Of a stretch of DNA of 7,542 nt, positions 1 to 6,376 are shown piece by piece. A program made the position numbers and the translations under genes. Positions within the stretch are counted from its first letter, which is position 1. Every line of letters begins with the position of its first letter. Location of the stretch: the NCBI GenBank assembly GCA_946998205.1, contig CAMPYJ010000067.1, positions 1 to 7,542 on the forward strand, written 5' to 3'. The notes below the pieces were generated by a model. That model made no database searches, was not told the DNA's origin, and saw only the letters and a list, made by a program, of their open reading frames with translations. Source of the stretch: an uncultured Prevotella sp. (lineage in GTDB: Bacteria; Bacteroidota; Bacteroidia; Bacteroidales; Bacteroidaceae).

Positions 1-79
1 TGAAATTATGTGCATGAGGGGAGAGGGGTGCAACTGGGTTTTACGACTGACCCCAATTTGTTGCATATCCATTTTGATA

Positions 80-145
80 GCATTGAGTTTGGCGGCCAAT
101 TGCATTGAGTTTGACATCCAATTGCAATGAGTTTGGTGGCCAAAA
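80..145. repeat. Three tandem 22-base direct repeats
   Basis: Three consecutive 22-base units lie at 80-101, 102-123 and 124-145. Each starts GCA(T/A)TGAGTTTG and ends in CCAA followed by TT or AA. Units 1 and 3 share a GGCGGCC/GGTGGCC core, while unit 2 has GACATCC there. There is no spacer between units. The 22-base period is about two helical turns, which suits repeated binding of one protein on one face of the DNA. Arrays like this occur at the ends of some insertion sequences, notably the multiple terminal repeats of the IS21 family, so this could be the end of an element lying mostly left of the window. That identification is inference, because no transposase is visible here. The repeats themselves are read directly from the sequence. 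Confidence 0.75.
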
Positions 146-230
146 GCTATGACTTTGTTTTTCATCCTCATATCAATCGTTTGTTTCAACAACGAATTGA
201 ACAAATAAAACAAATTCGGTTGTTTGAAAT

Positions 231-332
231 CAATGAACGCCAGCGTTCACCTAATCAAACGAATTTGGCAAAGACATGCAGCATGTTCATGCCGGTAGAT
301 TTGTTTCATTGGCAGAACGCTTGCGTTCATTG
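231..332. repeat. Large imperfect inverted repeat with nested palindromes
   Basis: CAATGAACGCCAGCGTTC at 231-248 is matched, with one mismatch in 18 bases, by the reverse complement of 315-332. Each arm is itself a palindrome (GAACGC-NN-GCGTTC at 235-248 and 315-328). A third palindrome, ACATGC-A-GCATGT at 274-286, sits almost at the centre of symmetry. The sequence between arms and centre also pairs partially; for example, AAACGAAT on the left resembles AAACAAAT in the reverse complement of the right. The region could therefore extrude as a cruciform or fold into a long hairpin in RNA. It may be a decayed palindromic element or a pair of protein-binding sites. Its function is unknown. Confidence 0.55.
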
Positions 333-359
333 CTTTATTTACTTCATTCGTTACATTTG
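330..359 (+). promoter_or_regulatory. Possible Bacteroidota-type promoter
   Basis: TTG at 330-332 and TACATTTG at 352-359 are separated by 19 bases, matching the Bacteroidota primary-sigma pattern of a -33 TTTG/TTG and a -7 TAnnTTTG. A second TACATTTG follows at 361-368 but lacks a matching -33. The next gene in this direction starts at 691, and the MITE-like element lies in between. If the promoter is real, its transcript would cross that element. Such motifs arise easily in AT-rich DNA, so confidence is low. Confidence 0.22.
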
Positions 360-435
360 TTACATTTGCTGTTAAACAGCATTGCCCTTCAATGAAATAG
401 CTGTGAAAACGGATGCTCCATTTTGATTCAAATTA

Positions 436-628
436 GGCTGGTTCTATAAATTAGCTTTGTTAGATTTTGAGCTTATTTTTGAGGTCAAAATGCAAGAGAG
501 TGAAGGAGTGTAGCGAGCTACACGACTGAACGAACTTACATTTTGAACCAAAAAGAAGCCAAAAGATAACAAAACGTATTTCATAAACATTTGATGACTA
601 TGTGCGGTGGTAATTTATAGAACCAGCC
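436..628. mobile_element. MITE-like non-autonomous element, 193 bp
   Basis: GGCTGGTTCTATAAATTA at 436-453 is matched perfectly by its reverse complement at 611-628, giving 18-bp terminal inverted repeats. ATTA lies directly outside both ends (432-435 and 629-632), as expected for a 4-bp target-site duplication. The interior is AT-rich, holds no credible gene, and contains a nested hairpin (486-545). A second related left end occurs at 7492-7542, which shows this is a dispersed repeat family. Short length, terminal inverted repeats, a target duplication and no coding capacity define a miniature inverted-repeat transposable element, presumably moved in trans by a transposase recognising the same ends. 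IS5-like transposases often use GG-starting termini and short duplications, but the parent is not in this window and that assignment is a guess. Confidence 0.75.
486..545. repeat. Imperfect hairpin inside the MITE-like element
   Basis: CAAAATG at 486-492 pairs with CATTTTG at 539-545, and GTGTAGC at 508-514 pairs with GCTACAC at 517-523 around a GA centre. Between these the two 29-base arms match at 21 positions. The structure is symmetric about the tip and could form a stem-loop in DNA or RNA. It lies off-centre within the 193-bp element, and internal hairpins of this kind are common in bacterial MITEs. Confidence 0.6.
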
Positions 629-669
629 ATTAACGAAAAATAGGACAGCCCATGCCCATGCATTGGTAT

Positions 670-685
670 TATTTTTGTATTTTTG
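670..685 (+). promoter_or_regulatory. Tandem -7 boxes ahead of nnr
   Basis: Two overlapping-phase matches to the Bacteroidota -7 consensus TAnnTTTG are present, TATTTTTG at 670-677 and TATTTTTG at 678-685. Transcription starts a few bases downstream of such boxes, so the RNA would begin almost at the ATG at 691, giving a leaderless or near-leaderless message. No good -33 TTTG lies at the expected distance, so the promoter is plausible rather than certain. It lies outside the MITE-like element. Confidence 0.4.
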
Positions 686-690
686 CAAGG

Positions 691-2208
691 ATGAAGATAT
701 TTACAAGTGCTCAGATACATGAGCTTGACCAACATACCATTGCGCACGAACCCATCAAAAGCATCGACTTGATGGAACGCGCCGCACAGGCTTTAACCCA
801 AGCCATCACCGATGAGTGGACCAACCGCACGCCCGTCGTGGTGTTTGCCGGCCCAGGAAACAACGGAGGCGATGCGCTGGCCGTGGCTCGCATGCTGACG
901 GAAAAAGGATTCACGGTGAGTGTCTACCTGTTCAACACCAGCAACAAGCTGTCGGATGACTGTGCCATCAACAAGAAGCGCATCGTAGAGGCGAAAAAAG
1001 CCAACCTGTTCAAGGAGATTACGCTCAACTTTGAGCCGCCCACGCTGGACGCTGAAACACTGGTGGTGGACGGTCTTTTTGGTTCGGGACTTAACAAACC
1101 GCTCAACGGCGGCTTTGCCTCGCTGGTGAAATACATCAACCAGTCGCCGTGTCAGGTGGTGAGCATCGACCTGCCATCGGGACTGCTGCCCGAGGACAAC
1201 ACGTTCAACGTGCGCACACACATCGTCAAAGCCAACCTTACCCTGACGCTACAACAAAAGAAACTGGCCATGATGCTGCCCGACATGCAGTGCTTTCTTG
1301 GCCGCGTGAAGGTGCTGGACATCCGGTTGTCCGAGGAGTTTATCAACAAGACGGATGCGACTTACACCATCTTGGAGGAGCAAGACGTGCGGCAAAAACT
1401 GCTCCAAAGGCCCTGCACGGCGCACAAAGGCGACATGGGGCACGCGCTCTTGGTGGCCGGCAGCTATGGCATGGCCGGCGCAGCCGTACTGGCAACGAGG
1501 GCATGTCTGCGAGCCGGCGTGGGAAAGGTAACGGTATGCTCGCCCAAGCGCAACAACGACATTCTGCAAATCAGCGTTCCGGAAGCGGTGATGCACGCCG
1601 ATGCCGACGAGAACGTGTTCAGTGAGCCGGTTGATACCGACGACTTTGACGCATTGGGCATCGGTCCCGGACTGGGACAGGATGAGGCCACGGCCATCGC
1701 CATGATTGCTCAGGTGCGCCGCGCACAGTGTCCCGTGGTCGTCGACGCCGATGCCCTGAACATGCTGGGCACGCACCGCGCATGGATGCAGCAGCTGCCC
1801 AAGAACATCATCCTGACGCCACACCCCAAAGAGTTCGACCGACTGGTGGGAAATACCTGTGGGGGTGGCTACGAAAGACTGCAAAAGGCCATCGAACTGG
1901 CCCAACGTCTGCATGGCCATGTGCTGCTGAAAGGGCATCACACGGCACTCTGTCTGCCCGACGGTCACGTCATCTTCAACGCCACCGGCAATGCGGGAAT
2001 GGCCACGGCGGGCAGCGGCGATGTGCTAACGGGCATCATCACGGGACTGCTAGCGCGTGGCTACCAACCGACCGATGCCTGCGCCGTGGGCATGTACCTG
2101 CACGGACTGGCGGGCGACTTGGCCGCCAAGGAACTGGGACAGGAGAGCATGACGGCCGGCGACATCGTGCGCTTCATCCCTCAAGCATTCAAGAGATTAA
2201 ACGACTAA
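691..2208 (+). CDS. nnr: Bifunctional NAD(P)H-hydrate epimerase / ADP-dependent NAD(P)H-hydrate dehydratase
   Basis: This 505-residue cytoplasmic enzyme repairs NADH and NADPH damaged by hydration. The N-terminal NnrE (YjeF_N) domain, about residues 1-220, interconverts R and S hydrates. The C-terminal NnrD (carbohydrate-kinase-like) domain, about 230-500, dehydrates the S form using ADP or ATP. NnrE motifs seen are GPGNNGGD (54-61), DGLFGSGLNKP (127-137) and SIDLPSGL (158-165). NnrD motifs are HKGDMG (245-250), GMAGA (260-264), GIGPGLG (323-329), DADALN (352-357), TPHPKEF (376-382), KGHHT (414-418) and TAGSGDVLTG, with probable catalytic Asp444. Length and domain order fit the fused bacterial form, and both active sites look intact. 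The ATG at 691 is preferred over ATGs at 652 and 658 because the family begins MKIFTSxQIxELD and the extra 13 residues are unlike it. The next gene begins 3 bases after the stop. Confidence 0.95.
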   Translation: MKIFTSAQIHELDQHTIAHEPIKSIDLMERAAQALTQAITDEWTNRTPVVVFAGPGNNGGDALAVARMLTEKGFTVSVYLFNTSNKLSDDCAINKKRIVEAKKANLFKEITLNFEPPTLDAETLVVDGLFGSGLNKPLNGGFASLVKYINQSPCQVVSIDLPSGLLPEDNTFNVRTHIVKANLTLTLQQKKLAMMLPDMQCFLGRVKVLDIRLSEEFINKTDATYTILEEQDVRQKLLQRPCTAHKGDMGHALLVAGSYGMAGAAVLATRACLRAGVGKVTVCSPKRNNDILQISVPEAVMHADADENVFSEPVDTDDFDALGIGPGLGQDEATAIAMIAQVRRAQCPVVVDADALNMLGTHRAWMQQLPKNIILTPHPKEFDRLVGNTCGGGYERLQKAIELAQRLHGHVLLKGHHTALCLPDGHVIFNATGNAGMATAGSGDVLTGIITGLLARGYQPTDACAVGMYLHGLAGDLAAKELGQESMTAGDIVRFIPQAFKRLND

Positions 2209-2211
2209 GAC

Positions 2212-3258
2212 ATGAATAAGCTCATTTTATCTACCCTGCTCCTGGCCTTCTGCCACGCTGCGGCACAGGCTCAAGTGCCTACCGGAGGGGTTACTTACTT
2301 TCTTCCGAAGACGGCTCTGCGCTTCGCATTGCTCATTGAGAAAACCACTTTCACGCCGGGTGAATACGCCCGATATTCTGAAAGATTCATCAAAACACCT
2401 GTAAACGACCAGCCCGCGACGACTTACCGCATCGTGGCGACACAGATGGACACGTACGCGGTGCCCGATTCGGCCAAACAATTCACGGCCACCATCGACA
2501 AGAAACACAGTATTGTGAGTGTGAGCCGCGACCAAAACGGGGTCATCATGGCCGTGAACGACAAACCGAGGGCGGTGGAGAGCAAGCCCGCGTTCAAGCC
2601 GGCGCGCAAGCCTTCGCCCATCGATCCCGCCAAATACATGACGGCAGAGATGTTGGCGGCGGGCAGCAGTGCCAAGACCGCCGAGCTGATTGCACAGGAC
2701 ATTTACGACATTCGCGACAGTAAGAACCAGCTGTCGCGCGGCGAAGCCGAGTTCATGCCAAAGGATGGCGAGCAGCTGAAGATAATGCTGAACAACCTGA
2801 ACGTGCAGGAAAAGGCCATGCTGCGGTTCTTCCAAGGCACCACAACCGTAGACACCATGCAGGTGTTTGTTGACTATGTGCCGACGAAAGAGGTGGACAA
2901 GGCCCTGCTCTTCCGCTTTTCCAAGCACTTGGGCATGGTGGATAAAGACGATTTTGGGGGTGCGCCCTACTACATCAGCATTCAGGATGAGCAGGTAATC
3001 CCAACGTTGAAGATGACCGCGGAGGTGAAGAAAAAAGACAAGCGCGACGTGGGCATCAACGTAAATCTGCCGGGAAAAATCAAAATCATGCTGTACAAAG
3101 AAGAACAACCGACAGCAACCTTTGAGACTTATGCAGCCCAGTTCGGCCGCATGGAGAACCTCAGCGGCGAGCTGTGGGGCAAGAAATTCACCACGCACAT
3201 CGTGCTTAATCCCGTGACCGGCAATGTGGAACGCCTCAAGACTGAGGCTCTAGATTAA
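2212..3258 (+). CDS. DUF4831 family exported protein, function unknown
   Basis: This 348-residue protein starts with a classical Sec signal peptide: MNK, a hydrophobic stretch ILSTLLLAF, and a probable signal peptidase I site after AQA at residue 20 (mature N-terminus QVPTGG). It should be periplasmic or otherwise outside the cytoplasm. The mature start, with YFLPKTALRFALLIEKTTFTPGEY at about 29-52 broken only by ordinary variation, matches my recollection of the DUF4831 family of Bacteroidales. No catalytic motif is recognisable and no transmembrane segment is seen after the signal. A Lys/Pro-rich segment at about 120-138 may be a linker between two parts. The Cys in the signal region (residue 14, context LAFC) does not fit a lipobox. 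The ATG lies 3 bases after the nnr stop, so the two genes are very likely one operon. I cannot assign a function, and the pairing with nnr may be only transcriptional. Confidence 0.8.
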   Translation: MNKLILSTLLLAFCHAAAQAQVPTGGVTYFLPKTALRFALLIEKTTFTPGEYARYSERFIKTPVNDQPATTYRIVATQMDTYAVPDSAKQFTATIDKKHSIVSVSRDQNGVIMAVNDKPRAVESKPAFKPARKPSPIDPAKYMTAEMLAAGSSAKTAELIAQDIYDIRDSKNQLSRGEAEFMPKDGEQLKIMLNNLNVQEKAMLRFFQGTTTVDTMQVFVDYVPTKEVDKALLFRFSKHLGMVDKDDFGGAPYYISIQDEQVIPTLKMTAEVKKKDKRDVGINVNLPGKIKIMLYKEEQPTATFETYAAQFGRMENLSGELWGKKFTTHIVLNPVTGNVERLKTEALD

Positions 3259-3323
3259 GCAGGGCGGCGCAGGGATGCGGTGGGGCCAATGGGCTGGGCT
3301 CGGAAAAACGTTACACCTTATAT

Positions 3324-6077
3324 ATGCTTACAGAGAAACAACAACGCACGGCGGCTGCCGATTTTATAAAAAGATGGCAAGGCAGGGGATATGAGAAGGG
3401 CGAGAGCCAACTGTTTTGGATTGACTTGCTCACCAATGTTTATGGCATTAGCGATGCAGCCAACTTCATTCGCTTTGAGCAGCAGGCGAGGCTGGACCAC
3501 ACATCGTTCATCGATGCCATGATACCCTCCACGCATGTCATGATAGAGCAGAAGTCGTTGGGCAAGAACTTGCGGCAACCCATCAAGCAGAGCGACGGCA
3601 ACATGCTCACACCCTTTCAGCAGGCGCAACGCTACAGTGCCGTGCTGCCTTACTCGGAACGACCACGATGGATTGTTACCTGCAACTTTGCCGAGTTTGA
3701 CGTGTACGACATGGAGAACCCAAAGGGTGAGCCTTCGCGCATAGAACTGAAAGACTTGGAGCGAGAGTACTACCGGTTGCAGTTCTTGGTAGAGGTGCGC
3801 AGCGTGCATTTGGAGCGCGAACTGCAGGTGTCCATGCAGGCTGGTGAGATAGTGGGGAGGATATACGATGAGCTGATTAAGCAGTACGATGAGACCGACC
3901 CCATGGCTCTCCGCTCGCTCAACATCTTGTGCGTGCGCTTGGTGTTTTGTCTGTATGCCGAAGATGCAGGGGTATTTCCACGCCACGACATGTTCCACGA
4001 TTACTTGGAGTCGTTTGATGTTCCTTCAATGCGCATGGCGTTGCTGCAACTCTTCGATACCCTCAACACGCCTACCGACAAGCGCAGCAAGTATATACGT
4101 CCCGATTTGGCTGCTTTTCCCTATACCAACGGCGGACTGTTTGCCGAAGAGACGGACATTCCGCAGTTCACCCCCGAACTAAGAAAAACGCTCTTAAAGC
4201 ATGCCTCACTTGACTTTGACTGGAGTCTTATATCGCCTACCATCTTCGGAGGTGTGTTTGAAAGCACGCTCAACCCCGAGACTCGTCGTGCCGGTGGCAT
4301 GCACTACACCTCGATAGAGAACATACACAAGGTGATAGACCCGCTGTTTATGAACCAACTAAGGCGTGAGTTTGAGGCGTGTAAAGAGCTGCCAAACGAT
4401 AAGAAGCGTGTGGCTGCATTACTTGCACTGCAAGACAAAATGGCTGGGTTGCGCTTTTTCGACCCTGCTTGTGGCTCGGGCAACTTTTTGACGGAAACGT
4501 ATTTGTCGCTTCGCCGACTGGAGAATGAAATCCTCTGCATCGTATATAACCAAATAGAACGTAGCATTTTTGAAAATCCTATCAAGGTAAACATCCACCA
4601 GTTTTATGGCATCGAGATAAACGACTTTGCCGTTACCGTGGCTACCACCGCTCTTTGGATAAGCGAGGCGCAAATGATAGCCGAGACAGAACGCATCGTC
4701 AATCACGATATCGACTTCCTGCCGCTCAAGTCGTATGCCAACATTCACGAGGGAAACTCGCTCCGCACCGACTGGAACAGCGTCTGCAACAAGAACAAGC
4801 TTGATTACATCATTGGCAATCCACCGTTTGTGGGTGCACGACTGATGAGCGAAAGCCAAAAAGAAGATATGCTTGCTATCTTCGGAGCTAAATGGAAAAA
4901 CGTGGGAAACATCGACTATGTGGGCGCATGGTACAAGCGTGCTGCCGACTATATGCAAGGTACGGAGATACAAGCCGCTTTGGTTTCTACCAATTCCATT
5001 TCGCAAGGAGAGCAGGTAGCCAACCTATGGCAGCCTTTGTTTGAACAGGGCGTGCGCATCAACTTTGCACATCGCACTTTTAGGTGGGACAGTGAAGCCT
5101 CGCTCAAGGCGCATGTACACGTGGTAGTGGTAGGATTTAGCTATGTTGAGTGGAAGCAAAAGTTGTTGTTCGACAACGGACAGAAACTGGAGGTGAGCAA
5201 CCTTAACGCCTATCTTTGTGATGCGCCAAATGTTTTCATATACAGCAGAAGCACGAGTTTGTGTGATGTGCCTGTAATGGGGATAGGAAACAAGCCTATA
5301 GATGGAGGTAATTATCTATTTACAAAAGAGGAAAAAGAAGAATTTGTTAAACGAGAGCCACTATCAGCAGCATATTTTCACCCATGGTATGGGGCAACAG
5401 AATTTATTCAGCAACAACCTCGTTATTGTCTATGGTTAGGCGATTGCTCGCCAAGAGAGATTAAATCAATGCCGTTATGCTATGAGCGAGTAACGAATGT
5501 AAGGGAACTTAGATTAGCGAGTAAGAGCGCAGGAACCCGCAAACTGGCTGATACGCCAACTCGCTTTCATGTGGAGAACATGCCCGAAGGAACCTCTATC
5601 ATAGTGCCTCGTGTATCATCCGAAAAACGAAAATATGTCCCTATGGGTTTTATTTCGCAAGGAATATTTGCCAGTGACTCTGTTCATCTCATCCCCTCTG
5701 CCACGCTTTATCACTTCGGTGTGTTGGAGAGCAACATGCACATGGCGTGGATGCGGGCGGTATGTGGACGGTTGAAAAGCGACTATCGTTATAGCAAGGA
5801 CATTGTGTACAACAATTTTCCGTGGCCCGAGGCTACCGATGAGCAGCGTGCGGAGATAGCACAGGCAGCGCAGCGCATATTGGACGCACGCCAACTGTAC
5901 CCCGACTCGAGCCTTGCCGACCTGTACGACCCCACGCTGATGCCCCACGAACTGTTGAAAGCCCACCGTGACAACGACCGATTGGTAATGCGCCTTTACG
6001 GCTTTCCCACCTCCATGACCGAAACAGAGTGCGTTGCCCAGCTCTTCAAGCTATACCAAAAGAAGTGTAAAGGGTAA
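3324..6077 (+). CDS. MmeI-like (type IIL/IIG) restriction-modification enzyme, nuclease and N6-adenine methyltransferase in one chain
   Basis: This 917-residue protein matches the MmeI family in length and domain order. An N-terminal PD-(D/E)XK nuclease is indicated by Asp64, Glu75 and Lys77 (FIDAMIPS ... IEQK), the spacing expected for this family. A helical linker follows (about 160-330). The methyltransferase domain has the SAM-binding motif FFDPACGSGNFLTE (378-391), YGIEIN (428-433) and catalytic NPPF (499-502), the type that methylates adenine N6. The target-recognition domain is about 620-830, ending near NFPWP (831-835), followed by a C-terminal helical part. Such enzymes methylate one strand of an asymmetric site and cut about 20 bases away, needing no separate specificity or helicase subunit, and none is present. 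Both active sites look intact, so the gene is probably functional in defence against foreign DNA. It lies 65 bases after the DUF4831 gene without a clear promoter. It uses the Ile codon ATA often, unlike its neighbours, and bases 5221-5520 are AT-rich. The recognition site cannot be read from the sequence. Confidence 0.92.
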   Translation: MLTEKQQRTAAADFIKRWQGRGYEKGESQLFWIDLLTNVYGISDAANFIRFEQQARLDHTSFIDAMIPSTHVMIEQKSLGKNLRQPIKQSDGNMLTPFQQAQRYSAVLPYSERPRWIVTCNFAEFDVYDMENPKGEPSRIELKDLEREYYRLQFLVEVRSVHLERELQVSMQAGEIVGRIYDELIKQYDETDPMALRSLNILCVRLVFCLYAEDAGVFPRHDMFHDYLESFDVPSMRMALLQLFDTLNTPTDKRSKYIRPDLAAFPYTNGGLFAEETDIPQFTPELRKTLLKHASLDFDWSLISPTIFGGVFESTLNPETRRAGGMHYTSIENIHKVIDPLFMNQLRREFEACKELPNDKKRVAALLALQDKMAGLRFFDPACGSGNFLTETYLSLRRLENEILCIVYNQIERSIFENPIKVNIHQFYGIEINDFAVTVATTALWISEAQMIAETERIVNHDIDFLPLKSYANIHEGNSLRTDWNSVCNKNKLDYIIGNPPFVGARLMSESQKEDMLAIFGAKWKNVGNIDYVGAWYKRAADYMQGTEIQAALVSTNSISQGEQVANLWQPLFEQGVRINFAHRTFRWDSEASLKAHVHVVVVGFSYVEWKQKLLFDNGQKLEVSNLNAYLCDAPNVFIYSRSTSLCDVPVMGIGNKPIDGGNYLFTKEEKEEFVKREPLSAAYFHPWYGATEFIQQQPRYCLWLGDCSPREIKSMPLCYERVTNVRELRLASKSAGTRKLADTPTRFHVENMPEGTSIIVPRVSSEKRKYVPMGFISQGIFASDSVHLIPSATLYHFGVLESNMHMAWMRAVCGRLKSDYRYSKDIVYNNFPWPEATDEQRAEIAQAAQRILDARQLYPDSSLADLYDPTLMPHELLKAHRDNDRLVMRLYGFPTSMTETECVAQLFKLYQKKCKG

Positions 6078-6089
6078 AAACATAGAACC

Positions 6090-6125
6090 GCGTGACCGCT
6101 CCTACCCATGACAGGGAGGACACGC
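6090..6125 (+). terminator. Possible stem-loop after the restriction-modification gene
   Basis: Thirteen bases after the stop, GCGTG (6090-6094), TCCT (6100-6103) and CCC (6105-6107) can pair with GGG (6114-6116), AGGA (6117-6120) and CACGC (6121-6125) around an ATGACA loop. A 5-base and a 1-base bulge interrupt the stem. No T-tract follows, so it is not a classical intrinsic terminator. It may end or stabilise the upstream transcript. The rest of 6126-6297 shows nothing recognisable. Confidence 0.25.
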
Positions 6126-6297
6126 CACGGTCTCCACCATCCAATCATAAGCAGACAGAACGCCGCAGCATGTTGACAATCAAGCCGAACACCACAAAAT
6201 GCACCTCATCCGCTTTCGGTTGTCACATTCGCCTTGCAACGACATCACCCTTAAACGAAAGAGCCGTGATTTCATTCATTAAAAAATGTTGCATCAC

Positions 6298-6328
6298 TTT
6301 GTCATGCCAAATTAAAATGTTATCTTTG
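6298..6328 (+). promoter_or_regulatory. Consensus Bacteroidota promoter of fba
   Basis: TTTG at 6298-6301 and TATCTTTG at 6321-6328 are separated by exactly 19 bases, an excellent match to the -33 TTTG and -7 TAnnTTTG elements used by the Bacteroidota primary sigma factor. Transcription should start near 6333, leaving an untranslated leader of roughly 45 bases before the ATG at 6377. A strong independent promoter is expected for a highly expressed glycolytic gene. No operator or riboswitch is recognisable. Confidence 0.8.
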
Positions 6329-6376
6329 CATTGATTCCCAAAGATATTGGAAACTCACTTTAAATATTTCAATAAT

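Larger units (their letters stand above)
146..435. other. AT-rich intergenic stretch without a convincing gene
   Basis: I see no credible coding region here. The one plus-strand open frame (127-375) starts inside the tandem repeats and gives a low-complexity, Cys/Ile/Phe-rich peptide with no recognisable domain. Most of the stretch is taken up by the imperfect palindrome described separately. A 13-base palindrome, GCTGTT-A-AACAGC, lies at 368-380, and two TACATTTG motifs at 352-359 and 361-368 resemble Bacteroidota -7 boxes. No tRNA or rRNA signature was seen. Confidence 0.5.

Noticed and set aside
80..145. CRISPR array
   Set aside because: The repeats are contiguous with no spacers, there are only three, and no cas genes are present.
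127..375. 82-residue open frame on the plus strand
   Set aside because: It begins inside the tandem repeats, runs through the palindromic region, and gives a peptide with no recognisable domain. No start-site signal supports it.
652..690. Longer N-terminus for nnr, starting at the ATG at 652 or 658
   Set aside because: The added residues (MPMHWYYFCIFAR) do not resemble the family, whose conserved start is at 691. The -7 boxes at 670-685 would also lie inside the coding region.
2212..2274. Lipoprotein signal for the DUF4831 protein (Cys at residue 14)
   Set aside because: The context LAFC lacks the small residue needed just before the Cys, and a clean AQA signal peptidase I site follows at residues 18-20.
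2227..3198. 323-residue open frame on the minus strand, plus other long antisense frames (for example 1249-1968 and 3318-3998)
   Set aside because: They lie opposite well-supported genes, have shadow-like composition rich in His, Arg and Val, and show no known domain.
3324..6077. Type I methylase (HsdM) or a phage-defence PglX/BREX methylase
   Set aside because: An N-terminal nuclease with D-X10-E-X-K is present, the length is about 917 residues, and no hsdS, hsdR or BREX partner genes are nearby. The domain order fits MmeI.
6092..6334. 80-residue open frame between the restriction-modification gene and fba
   Set aside because: It overlaps the fba promoter, has no recognisable domain, and has a composition typical of non-coding sequence.
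6347..6376. TTG start extending the aldolase by 10 residues
   Set aside because: The family begins at the MVDYKSLG methionine, and the ATG at 6377 is in the expected position after the promoter.
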